Shown: positions 27,781-36,100 of the stretch, piece after piece
Position numbering within the stretch: the stretch's first letter is position 1
Layout: the number at the start of each line of letters is the position of its first letter
Assembly (NCBI RefSeq): GCF_033110285.1
Contig: NZ_CP136995.1
Span: 1,240,001-1,304,000, forward strand
Origin: Ottowia sp. SB7-C50
GTDB taxonomy: Bacteria > Pseudomonadota > Gammaproteobacteria > Burkholderiales > Burkholderiaceae_C
DNA length: 64,000 nt
Reading direction: 5' to 3'
Position numbers and translations under genes: made by a program
The notes under the pieces: model-generated
The model's input: only the letters and a program-made list of their open reading frames with translations
Told to the model about the DNA's origin: nothing
Databases searched by the model: none

Positions 27781-29384
27781 TCGTCTTCACCACCGTTAGG
27801 GTCGGGTAAAGTCTCTACCAATTTCTCAAGAATGCGGGATATCTCGTAACGCATATCCTGGAACATCGCGGCTGTTCCATCCTGTACCGTCGACAGTTCC
27901 GCCACCGAAAGTGCCCACATCAAAGAATCCAGACCCTGCATCGTCACACTGCGATTGAGGTTTGGGACATAGACTTTATGGTAATAGGGGTGACTGGTGT
28001 TGACCTGTACGGCTTTGTGCTGCTCAATGATCGCGGGCTGAAATAGCAGGCCATTGTTAATGCCCTCTACCGGCTGCACGAACACCTCACCTGGGCGCTT
28101 TGCAGCAGCGATCGTTAGTTTGAGGCGTGTTTTGCCGTACTTGTTGTCGATCTCAGCAGTGCCTGCTACTGGGTCTACGACACCAACCTTTGGACCACCC
28201 GCTGCTGCCTCCCGATTGCGGATATTATTGTTAGAGGTGTCATGTGCACCGCTTCCCTTCTTAGAGATTGACTTCTGCTGTCCTTCCCTTGAGCGTCTGT
28301 TTGCTTCACGTCTTGGCGCAGGTAGAAAAGACTCTTGCAACCATGAAGCCAAATCCTCGTTCAAAATAATCTGAGATTTCTTGATGTCAAGATGGAATGC
28401 GTCATCCAGACGGTGATCAAATGAAAACTCGACACGTAGTTGGGTAATATGCGGCTCTTTCTGATAAAGACCTAGCCAATCGGCGTCGTGAATAAGCCTG
28501 TTCTCGCGATATATGTAAATACCCTGCCGTTCGTTAGTGAGCATCGCTTTCTTGGCGAGCTCGTCATCGGGAAATTCCTCCCTGCGAGGCAAGATGAATG
28601 CACGTACAACGAAAGATGCCTCCTTGCCGCTGTCCATTTCAACTTGCAGTGTCTCTTCGGCCACGAGCTCGGATAGCCCCCTCTGAAAGGGGTCCCATGC
28701 AATGACAGGCACGCCGTTAAGCTCTATGCTCACGTCTTGGGCTCGTTTGTCGTTTGGATCCAGAAACCGCTGATAAATCATTGCAAGGTGCTGGCGAAGG
28801 GCGTCCTCTTTTGCTTTGAGTGCCTTCTGAGCTGTTTTTCCGGATGGCGTCGAATAATCTTTGATCAAACGATCAACTTCTTCCCAAAGCACTACAGTTC
28901 CGGAATGGCCGGGAGCAACTTCATCTAGCGATTCAAGTGATTCCTCGTCGCATTTATCACTGACAAGAAGCGACCATTTGTTTACTTTGGCTACGTGGTA
29001 CAAATCCCAGGTTGCCATGAGTGCTGGTGTTTTCCCATCTGGACGGGATATCACAGACAAGCGCTTGCAGAACGCAGTAGAGGCAGTTTTAAGGCCGAGA
29101 CCGTATTTACCGAGACTTGCAGGATTCGGCCGTGCCTTTGAACCATAACGCATGGCATTTATCAGCCCTTGACGGTCCATGCCATCGCCGTTATCTGCAA
29201 TCATCAGTCGGATATTCCCCCTGAAATCAGCAGAAAGTTCGAGCACAACCTTTGTCGCATTTGCAGCAATCGAGTTGTCCACGATATCGGCTACAGCAGT
29301 ATTGAACTCATACCCAGTGTCCCGAAGACCAACGATGACACGCTCTGGATCGGGCTGCAGTTCTATTTCTTCGAAGTCGTTCAT
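27777..29384 (-). CDS. MORC/MutL-like GHKL ATPase
   Basis: A 535-residue protein. The N-terminal half is a GHKL (gyrase-Hsp90-histidine kinase-MutL) ATPase: N-box TAVADIVDNSIAANA (N37), G1 box ADNGDGM (D64-G68), G2 lid LGKYGLGLKTAS (92-102), and GTVVLW. An S5-fold transducer-like region (WDLYHVAKVNKWSLLVSD, IYIYRENRLIHD, RVEFSFDHRLDDAFHLDIKK) follows, as in MORC and MutL. A charged linker (~355-385) precedes a C-terminal ~150-residue domain. The general-base position of the N-box is Asp33 rather than the usual Glu. Such ATPases occur in predicted bacterial restriction systems (Iyer, Abhiman and Aravind). ATP-dependent dimerisation on DNA is inferred. Confidence 0.85.
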   Translation of the reverse strand: MNDFEEIELQPDPERVIVGLRDTGYEFNTAVADIVDNSIAANATKVVLELSADFRGNIRLMIADNGDGMDRQGLINAMRYGSKARPNPASLGKYGLGLKTASTAFCKRLSVISRPDGKTPALMATWDLYHVAKVNKWSLLVSDKCDEESLESLDEVAPGHSGTVVLWEEVDRLIKDYSTPSGKTAQKALKAKEDALRQHLAMIYQRFLDPNDKRAQDVSIELNGVPVIAWDPFQRGLSELVAEETLQVEMDSGKEASFVVRAFILPRREEFPDDELAKKAMLTNERQGIYIYRENRLIHDADWLGLYQKEPHITQLRVEFSFDHRLDDAFHLDIKKSQIILNEDLASWLQESFLPAPRREANRRSREGQQKSISKKGSGAHDTSNNNIRNREAAAGGPKVGVVDPVAGTAEIDNKYGKTRLKLTIAAAKRPGEVFVQPVEGINNGLLFQPAIIEQHKAVQVNTSHPYYHKVYVPNLNRSVTMQGLDSLMWALSVAELSTVQDGTAAMFQDMRYEISRILEKLVETLPDPNGGEDE

Positions 29385-29402
29385 ATTCCTATTCCTGTTG
29401 TA

Positions 29403-29813
29403 TTAAATCGGAACAATGCGCCAACCAGTGCCTAGCTTGAGCACGCTCCCAGAACGTTCCACCTTCCGCTCTCTACGGTGCGACACCAAATATCGATCGC
29501 CATCGCGAGAGAGAGTTAACTCGTCTCCAGCGATGAGTCCTGCCTGGCGAATATATTTTGTCATTCGCGTTAGTCGGTACTCGTTACGCGTCCCGTCAAA
29601 TAAGGCGTTGTTGTAATAGATGAAAGCGAACTCCCAGAAGGTGCCTCCATCATCTAGGAAACGTAGATGGACTCGAGGGTTGTACTGTTTTGGATCCAGC
29701 TCCGGAAAAAATGAGAGCAGATGGGGCTCTTTCGGGACGAGAATGCCTGCCTGATGCCCCCCTGTCTCACCAGTGTCATTCGCGCTCAGAACCTTGGCTA
29801 TCCGACGCTCCAT
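29403..29813 (-). CDS. Free-standing EcoRII-N-like DNA-binding domain protein
   Basis: A 136-residue protein matching the effector/DNA-binding pseudobarrel domain of EcoRII-type endonucleases: KVLSANDTGETGGHQAGILV, LHLRFLDDG-type strand (VHLRFLDDGGTFWEFAFIYY), NEYRLTRMTKYIR, and GDELTLSRDGDRYLV. No nuclease motif is present. It is encoded between the SNF2 gene (stop 3 nt upstream) and the GHKL gene (18 nt gap). It is likely to be a target-recognition subunit for the ATPase complex, separate from the full-length EcoRII-type enzyme of the same operon. A solitary domain like this is known from predicted restriction operons but I know of no biochemical study. Confidence 0.8.
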   Translation of the reverse strand: MERRIAKVLSANDTGETGGHQAGILVPKEPHLLSFFPELDPKQYNPRVHLRFLDDGGTFWEFAFIYYNNALFDGTRNEYRLTRMTKYIRQAGLIAGDELTLSRDGDRYLVSHRRERKVERSGSVLKLGTGWRIVPI

Positions 29814-29816
29814 ATC

Positions 29817-31722
29817 CTATTTCCTCTCTTGCTTGGACGGCGAACGGCTGAGCGCCGCCACGATGTCGCCGTAGTCCTCATCCTTCCCTTCGATGCCAAC
29901 AATTGCGGCATTTGAGAGAGTCCTTTTCCTCGTCAAACGGTCATTCACGACATCCTCGACGGTGTCCGCAATGAGCAAACGATGTACCGTGACCGGGAGC
30001 TCTTGGCCGCGCCTATGAGCGCGTGCTGAAGCTTGGTCTTCTAAAGCGGGATTCCACTCCGGGTTGTAATGGATCACGTGATTGGCGGCGACAATGTTGA
30101 GACCAGCCCCCCCCTGCCTTAGGGTTGAGAACTAGCGCCGCACCGCCTTTTATGGAACCGAACCGGTCGATCATCGGCTGTCGCTCTTCGATTGGAAGGC
30201 GTCCATCTATGACTCCTGCGAATGCACCGAAGCGTTTCATGACATGCCGCGCGATGATGTCCGCCATCGCAGTAAAAGATGTGAAGACCAGCACCTTTTC
30301 GTCCCGCTCGAAGATTTCCTCTACGATCTCATCGAGCCGCCGAAATTTTGTAAACGTCATGGGATCAGCTGTATCAACATCTCCACCCATAAGACTGGGG
30401 TGCGCACAAAACCGCCTGAGAGACGTCAGCGCAACAAGTGTGGCGGCCGAACCATATTCGGCGTATATACGTTCACGCTCTGCGTCATATACTGCGGCCT
30501 CGGATTCGGCCAGATCGAGCAATTGGGGTATGTCAATACGAGGTGGCAGGTCTTGAGCAACTTCGGCGACGCGTCTTCGTAGCATCAAAGGAGAAATCAG
30601 GGGCTCAAGCTGAGCGGCACTATCTGCGTTATTGAGAAATTGCTTCTCGAAGGATTTTGCGTCACCCAAGTATCCCGGAAACACGAAGTCCATTATTGAC
30701 CAGACATCAAGCAGTCGATTCTCGATCGGTGTTCCTGTCACCGCGAGACCTGCATCTCGCTGCAAATGCTTTACTGCCTTGCTTCGTTGGGCAGATGGAT
30801 TTCGGATGAACTGTGCTTCATCAAGCACAACCACTTTCCATCGGATCATATTAAGCAGGCTATTGTCCCCAACGACCACTTCATACGAGGTAACGACGAC
30901 GTCGTACTCAGCTAGATCTGCGGGACGACCGGTCCGGACTGGTCCGTGATGTTTCAGGACTTTCAACCCTGGAGCAAATTTTCTGATTTCACGGCGCCAG
31001 TTTTCGAGCAGCGACCCCGGAGCGACGATCAGTGAAGGCCGGAGAGGGCCGCTGCCAGCATCACTCAGTGCCGCAATGATCTGGAGAGTCTTCCCGAGCC
31101 CCATTTCATCGGCAAGCAATCCTCCGCTCCCCTCTGAGAGCAGAAATTTCAGCCATCGCCACCCCAAAATCTGATAGGAGTAAAGGTTTGCATCAACACC
31201 GTTTGGCGTGTCGTGACCTGTCGGGATAAATGCACAAGGCGATATAGATAGGGTCGCCGTAATGTCGTCAACTGGTCCGCCTGCCGCTGCGGCCTTGCGA
31301 ACGTGAAGGAATGACTTCAATGATTGAACAGGGCCAAGCTCTGCACCTGCGTCGAGCAGCAGTTTGGCAATCTCGGTACTCGTTGGCGTGTCAATTGGAT
31401 ACCAGGTGCCGTCTAGAATGACATGTCCTCGCTCCAGATCAGACAAATCAAGCGAGAGAAGCAAGCCACGGCACTTCGCAGTAAGCAAATATTTTGGAAT
31501 TCCATCGCTGCCTTCGTCTATAACCAAGCGCGGAACCAATGGATACCGAGACACTCGCAGATCTGCCACACTCGTGGGAATTCCATCTTCAGTGGGCTTG
31601 CGCTCTACGAGGGCAGCATAAATTTCATCAACAGAAGGAACTCGAATATTTCCTGTCCGCTCAATTAACCGCAGTTCTTTGCCGCTCACATCCCATTTAA
31701 TGCTCATCAAAATTGGCTCCAT
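29817..31722 (-). CDS. SWI2/SNF2-family ATPase, +1 frameshift in a G8 run
   Basis: Corrected length ~634 residues. An N-terminal ~175-residue domain of unknown type precedes the SF2 core: YSYQILGWRWLKFLL, Walker A LLADEMGLGKT (K211), DEAQ box VVLDEAQFIRN (301-304), motif III AVTGTPIENRLLDVWSIMDF, motif IV KVLVFTSFTAMADI, then motifs V-VI VIHYNPEWNPALEDQASARA HRRGQ. The break is a run of 8 C on the plus strand (30107-30114); seven gives KAGGAGLNIVAANHV, the normal motif V. Its start overlaps the stop of the EcoRII gene by one base (TAATG). SNF2 proteins translocate along double-stranded DNA, so it probably drives target search or scanning in the system. Confidence 0.85.
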
Positions 31723-33024
31723 TAGCTGTTCTGGCGCTGTCGAGCCAGACTAATGAATGCCTCCACGTCCATAAGCCATGCCTGCTGGGGCTGCGTATAG
31801 GTCTGGTGCAGACTTCGCGGCAGAATGAGTTGCAGCCGCTTTGCAGCCATTTCGTCAGTCTGATTCGTGGAAATCGCTGTTTCCAATGTCAGTAGATGCT
31901 TGTCATCAATCCGGTCGGCCTCGGCAAGAACCTGCCGCCAGCGGTCTTTACAGGTCGATTTCACTCCAAGCATTGTGAGCTTTAGAGAATCGAACGATGG
32001 ATTGTGGTACTCAGCCACGCCCGGGAATAGAAAATCAGGCTTGGCCTTGTTTTCTGTTACGGCTGTTCGCGTGTAGCGAAGACCATTCTCTGAAAACAGC
32101 AATTCCAGATGATTTTCCAGCGCAAGGCCAACACGGCTTTTTCGCCGATTCTGCACGGACAGCGAGAACGAAATAAAACTGTCAACATCGATTCCATTTA
32201 CTTTTTTACGTATGCCATCCGGTTCTTTGTCTGAGTGAAAGGGAAAGCCCGCAGGAGAAATCACTGTCTTTGATGGGTCAATAAAGCCAACTGACAATCG
32301 GTCGGCAATAAGATAGCGCTCGAGTGTTCGGAAAAGGATTTCCTCACGCTCCATCCACGTCATCAGAACAAGGTCGGGCTGATCCTTTGGGGAAAGGTCC
32401 TTGAGAGTTGAACGCGCATAAGCCGAAAACTCTCGAGTGGTAGGGAAGCGACTATTGAAGCGGCTGAGCATCTCATCAAGATAGGTATCCTCAGATGCTT
32501 CAACTGCAATGCCGATATTTTCAAGAATAAACCGGGATGCAAACTCGATACGGTCCTGTTCCGTTTCTAGCTCAGACTTTACTGAGAACCCCGGGTGCGC
32601 CAAGTCGGCGAATCCAAACAACCATTCAATCTGCCTCCCAATACTTGAACCATTTTCTGCAATGATGACGAGGAGGCCTCCGTCGCGTTTTTTGGCGATG
32701 ACTAGCAGATCGCCCTCACTCGCGTTCAGGGAAACAGTCGTGGTAGGGAAGTAAAGGCGAAATTCCGGTGCTCGTGGCTTGCCATGTCGCCGATTGCCCA
32801 AAGTGAGGAAAGCATCCTCAACAATTGGTTCTGGATCATCATCGGTGAGGTAGAGAAAACGCGCAGAAATTCTGGTTTTTTCTTCTGGCCTTCCAAGAAA
32901 AGCCAGCATCGGTTTTGTCGCGTTGTATTCATGCTGGTTTGAACGCGTTTCATCTGCCTCAACTGCACTCAGTCGCTTGGCGGCGACCCCCCTCAAAATA
33001 CTCTGACAAGTATCCGGACTTCAT
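31722..33024 (-). CDS. EcoRII-type restriction endonuclease, +1 frameshift near the N-terminus
   Basis: With one G removed from a run of six (plus-strand C 32987-32992) the protein starts at an ATG overlapping the vsr stop (ATGA) and reads MKSGYLSEYFEGVAAKRLSA for 433 residues; as read, only a TTG start inside the frame remains. Residues ~12-130 form the EcoRII-N effector domain (KRLSAVEADETRSNQHEYN, GDLLVIAKKRDG). The C-terminal catalytic domain has D330 (KPDFLFPG), Y339, K355 and K359 (LGVKSTCKDRWRQ), with the same spacing as EcoRII D299/Y308/K324/K328. EcoRII cleaves before CCWGG and needs several sites. Specificity here is inferred from the neighbouring Dcm and Vsr. Confidence 0.88.
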
Positions 33025-33467
33025 TTACGCACCTCGATCAACGGGGTGTCGCTACGAAGCCATTCGGCAAGGCTCTGTGCTACTCCCTCGATATTTTTCC
33101 CAGCGCCGCGCAGGGCGCACTCCCATATGACGCCAACCCGCCAACCGTCTGCCAGCAATGCCGCCTTGGCACGGTTGTCGTTATTCTGATTCCGCTCAAT
33201 CTTCTCGCTCCAGAAGTCCGGGCGGGTTCCTGGCAACTTGAACAGTGGGCAGTTGTGCCCATGCCAGAAGCATCCATGCACAAATACTACCGCACGGTAG
33301 CGAGGTAACACGATGTCTGGCTTGCCTGGCATGTCGCGGACATGAAGACGGAACCGGAAACCCTGACGGTGCAGCAGGCTGCGAATCAGGATTTCCGGTT
33401 TTGTGTTGCGTCCACGTATACCGGACATCATCCGGCTACGTGTAGCGCTGTCCACTACGTCAACCAT
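33021..33467 (-). CDS. vsr: Very short patch repair endonuclease
   Basis: A 148-residue DNA mismatch endonuclease that nicks 5' of T in T:G mismatches created by deamination of 5-methylcytosine in the methylase target. It carries RSRMMSGIRGRNTKPE near the N-terminus and catalytic D51, H64 and H69 (GKPDIVLPRYRAVVFVHGCF then WHGHNC), identical in number to E. coli Vsr, plus WSEKIERNQNND. Start and stop overlap the neighbouring dcm (TGATG) and EcoRII (ATGA) genes. Its presence implies that the methylase makes 5mC, not N4mC or 6mA. Confidence 0.95.
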   Translation of the reverse strand: MVDVVDSATRSRMMSGIRGRNTKPEILIRSLLHRQGFRFRLHVRDMPGKPDIVLPRYRAVVFVHGCFWHGHNCPLFKLPGTRPDFWSEKIERNQNNDNRAKAALLADGWRVGVIWECALRGAGKNIEGVAQSLAEWLRSDTPLIEVRK

Positions 33468-34733
33468 CAGGCAAACAAGCGTAGCGGAAGTGGAGTGCCG
33501 TCTCGTTCGTGTTCAACCAATGCTCGTATGTGAGGAGTCATGATGCGGGCGACTTCCTGCATCACCGGCATAACTACGCTGTTGCCAAACTGGCGGTAAG
33601 CCTGTGTATCACTTACGGGTATCCGAAAAGTGTCAGGAAAGCCCATCAGACGCGCACATTCTCGGGGTGTCAGTCGGCGTGGTCGTTTTTTTCTCACCCT
33701 GCCACACAAGAATTTCAGATCCATCTTTGTGATACCGTGCGGACAGTGTGCGAGTAACACTATTGGGATAGACCATGCCAAATCCAAAACCATTGCCTGC
33801 GGCGCGGTGCTTCTCTGCGTAGGCTTGCAGGTAGGTCCACAGGTTGGGAGTCAGTGTGTATCTTGGCTGGACGACTTTTTTGCCGTGATCAAAAAAGCGC
33901 TCTCCATCCCACGGAATGAACGGCTCTGTGCCATCGGTTTTGTGTAGGATTGACGCAAGGCGCGGCCCTTCTTTTGGCAGCATCAGGTCATCCCATGAAA
34001 AGCCTGTGTTACCACGGAAACCGACAATGATGATTCGCTCGCGGTGCTGAGGAGTGAAGTGCTGTCCATCGATTATTTTGTAATGCACGTCATAGCCGAG
34101 CTCATCTCTGAGTGTTTGCAGAATCACTTCGAAGGTGTGCCCCTTGTCGTGTGACAGCAGGTTTTTGACGTTCTCCAGAAGGAATGCTTTGGGACGCTTA
34201 GTGGCAATAATGCGAGCCACATCAAAGAACAGAGTCCCTTGCGTTGTGCACTCGAAGCCATGCGGGCGACCTAGCGAATTTTTCTTACTCACCCCGGCGA
34301 TGCTAAAAGGCTGACAAGGAAATCCCCCAAGCAAGACGTCATGATCTGGTACGTCTTCGGCTGGATACGGCACTATGTCACCGACGAAGGGGTGGTTATC
34401 GCCGTAATTCTCGAGATAGGTCTTTTTCGAGAAGTCATTCCATTCACTGGTGAACACGCATTCGCCACCATGAGCCTCGAAGCCCATGCGAATGCCACCG
34501 ATGCCTGCAAAAAGGTCAATAAAGCGGAAGCTGTGGCCGCCTTCCGTGGCTGGGGTTCTCGGTTGCTGTAGAAGGTCGCGCAGCGCAGGTTCGAGCATTG
34601 CGGGGCATGGCGTCTCGCCCTTTTCCCAACGCCTAACGGTCTTGGTGTCTTTGCCAACATGATCGGCAATTTCGCGTTGGGTGAATCTGTTACGCGCCTG
34701 CTTAAGCAGCTCCAGCGGTTGGGCGTGGGTCAT
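33467..34733 (-). CDS. dcm: Dcm-type C5-cytosine methyltransferase with N-terminal HTH, +1 frameshift in an A7 run
   Basis: Corrected length ~421 residues. Residues ~10-45 form an XRE-like helix-turn-helix ([20 protein letters not shown]), as in EcoRII methylase/Dcm, which may repress its own promoter. Methylase motifs: [31 protein letters not shown] (nucleophile C140), [10 protein letters not shown] (E187), [38 protein letters not shown]. The frame breaks between IX and X at seven T on the plus strand (33686-33692); six restores [20 protein letters not shown]. First gene of the operon, expected to protect CCWGG sites by methylating the inner C. Specificity is inferred, not read. Confidence 0.9.
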
Positions 34734-34741
34734 CGTGGCTC

Positions 34742-34788
34742 TCTCTGGGTAAAATTGCGGACATTATGACCCATAGTATACCCAGAGA
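34742..34788 (-). promoter_or_regulatory. Inverted repeat operator flanking the restriction-operon promoter
   Basis: A perfect 10-bp inverted repeat TCTCTGGGTA (34742-34751) / TACCCAGAGA (34779-34788), 27 bp apart, brackets the -10 region and overlaps the -35 box and the dcm ribosome site. It is a natural operator for the HTH of the encoded methyltransferase. Confidence 0.6.
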
Positions 34789-34791
34789 CAA
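34763..34791 (-). promoter_or_regulatory. Promoter of the dcm-vsr-EcoRII-SNF2-MORC operon
   Basis: On the minus strand, TTGTCT (34791-34786) and CATAAT (34768-34763) are separated by exactly 17 bp, about 30 nt upstream of the dcm ATG. Confidence 0.6.
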
Positions 34792-35051
34792 GATCTCCCG
34801 CCCCCTTTGGTATCGCGGGTGGGGCACCACTTAAGGATTCTGTCGCCCAAGGTAACGTGTCCTTCATTCACAGCATGAATACAGCGGGCCAGGCGACCCA
34901 GCAGAAGATGGAGGCTTGAGAGTTCCTCTCCGGCGAGCAAATTTCTGCGTGTTGCACGGTCTTTTGCGCCCACTGGTCGACACGCAGGCGGTGTCACCGG
35001 TCCGGCCAATCCACTTCGAAATTTCCGCAATGATGAGCGCTGCCTGTCGAG

Positions 35052-35741
35052 TCAGTCCCAGACGACTTTGCATCCGAGATATTCTCGAAGCACGATCTTT
35101 ACGGTCAGCCCGTTGGCTTGGCTGGTACGAAAGCGATAGTTTCCCTCTTGCACTGCCAGCCATTCAACGAAAGCTTCGCTGTCCATCATCAGCACTCTCT
35201 GCATCGCCCGACTCCCGACCTCGGGCCAGACTTCGAACCTGTCGTCATCACGTTCGAAGGCTTCCCGCTCTTCTTCCGTCATGAGCGGCAGTGGCTTCAC
35301 TTCAAGATGCGATGGCTCGTGGAGTTGTGGTTCGTTGAATTCGAACGCTGCATGGCAGCGAGCCAGCTTGACGATGACGCGATTCACCCGGTCGAGTTCG
35401 ACCGCCCAAACTGGGCCGTGCACGTCATTCATCCACGCCCGTTGCAATCGCTCCAAGAGCGAGGGGTTCCGCTGCAAGATGCGTGAAATCTTGGCCCGTC
35501 GCAACTTATCGGGGGTGGTGTCGCCGGCAATGACGCATTCGAGCAAGCAGGCCAGATACTCTTCGTCGATGGAAAATTCGTTGTTGCATTTGCGGCACGC
35601 CGGGGCCGCCATCAGGTTGTCCGGATATGGCTCGTCCAAGAGAACCCTCGACGGAACATGATCGACGGTCTCGCTTTGTCCACCGCAATGCACGCAGAAC
35701 CCTTTGTTCCGTTCGTCACCGTAGCACCGCATTTGCTGCAT
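35052..35741 (-). CDS. HNH endonuclease family protein
   Basis: A 229-residue protein with an N-terminal zinc-HNH nuclease: FCVHCGG (CxxC), DHVPSRVLLDEPYPDN and ACRKCNNEFSIDEEY (second CxxC plus Asn and acidic residue). The remaining ~150 residues form a mixed alpha/beta domain with no known motif (WAVELDRVNRVIVKLARCHA). Similar proteins are scattered in defence islands and prophages. It has the same direction as the restriction operon but is separated from dcm by >300 bp containing that operon's promoter, so it is an independent unit. Role unknown. Confidence 0.7.
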   Translation of the reverse strand: MQQMRCYGDERNKGFCVHCGGQSETVDHVPSRVLLDEPYPDNLMAAPACRKCNNEFSIDEEYLACLLECVIAGDTTPDKLRRAKISRILQRNPSLLERLQRAWMNDVHGPVWAVELDRVNRVIVKLARCHAAFEFNEPQLHEPSHLEVKPLPLMTEEEREAFERDDDRFEVWPEVGSRAMQRVLMMDSEAFVEWLAVQEGNYRFRTSQANGLTVKIVLREYLGCKVVWD

Positions 35742-35955
35742 TCCATCACCTTCGTTTCCTTGAGATTCGCTGATGAACGCGCTTGCGCGTTCTTTCCAGT
35801 GCGTGTGCCGACGACGTTATCTTACCTAGCTCTTGGACTTGTCATGCTTGAGAAATCGCCGGGTGACGGACGTAGCAGGGGGTAAATGCTGGCGAACTGA
35901 TTTGGTCAATTCCTCGAATCCACGCCCTCAGGGCCAAGGCGTTACCATCTGTCTC

Positions 35956-35994
35956 GGATTGCAGACGCGGGTTCGGTTCCGTGTTCCGCCACCA
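35956..35994 (+). repeat. Candidate right attachment site: diverged copy of the tmRNA 3' end
   Basis: Ungapped alignment with the last 39 nt of ssrA (19712-19750) matches 25 positions, including the exact 11-mer GACGCGGGTTC in the T-arm and the terminal CCACCA, at the same relative positions. A rho-independent terminator follows 11 nt later, as behind a tRNA or tmRNA gene. It is too diverged to be a fresh direct repeat from a recent integration; it may be the relic of an older attB. Confidence 0.4.
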
Positions 35995-36005
35995 TACCTC
36001 TGTAC

Positions 36006-36042
36006 AAAGGCCGCTAGGAACATCCACCCAGCGGCCTTTTTC
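36006..36042 (+). terminator. Rho-independent terminator behind the att-like sequence
   Basis: A perfect 10-bp stem AAAGGCCGCT/AGCGGCCTTT with a 14-nt loop followed by T5. No complete plus-strand gene precedes it, so it looks like a left-over terminator of an RNA gene. Confidence 0.7.
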
Positions 36043-36100
36043 TTTGGCCATTGCCATCGGGCCATGCTGTCAAAAAATCTACGCGAGGGCGACTGTACGC

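Larger units (their letters stand above)
35742..36100. other. Right-end intergenic region of the island
   Basis: No convincing gene. It holds the tmRNA-like attachment-site candidate (35956-35994) and a terminator (36006-36042), after which core genes resume. Composition returns to GC-rich after about 36100. Confidence 0.6.

Noticed and set aside
33686..33692. Phase variation of the methylase through the A7 run
   Set aside because: Biologically plausible for a restriction system, but the same +1 defect occurs in housekeeping genes such as ubiG and ppiD, so a sequencing artefact is simpler.
25977..34733. DISARM, BREX or Druantia system
   Set aside because: A 5mC methylase and a helicase are present, but no DUF1998 (DrmB), PLD (DrmC), PglZ, BrxL or DruE-like protein is found.
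34764..35030. 88-codon minus-strand frame between the HNH gene and dcm
   Set aside because: No recognisable family or ribosome site, and it overlaps the dcm promoter and operator; kept only as a possibility.
35850..35994. A tRNA gene ending at the CCACCA of 35994
   Set aside because: No 5' acceptor half pairs with the TTCCGCC 3' strand and no anticodon arm could be folded; only a 3'-end relic is supported.
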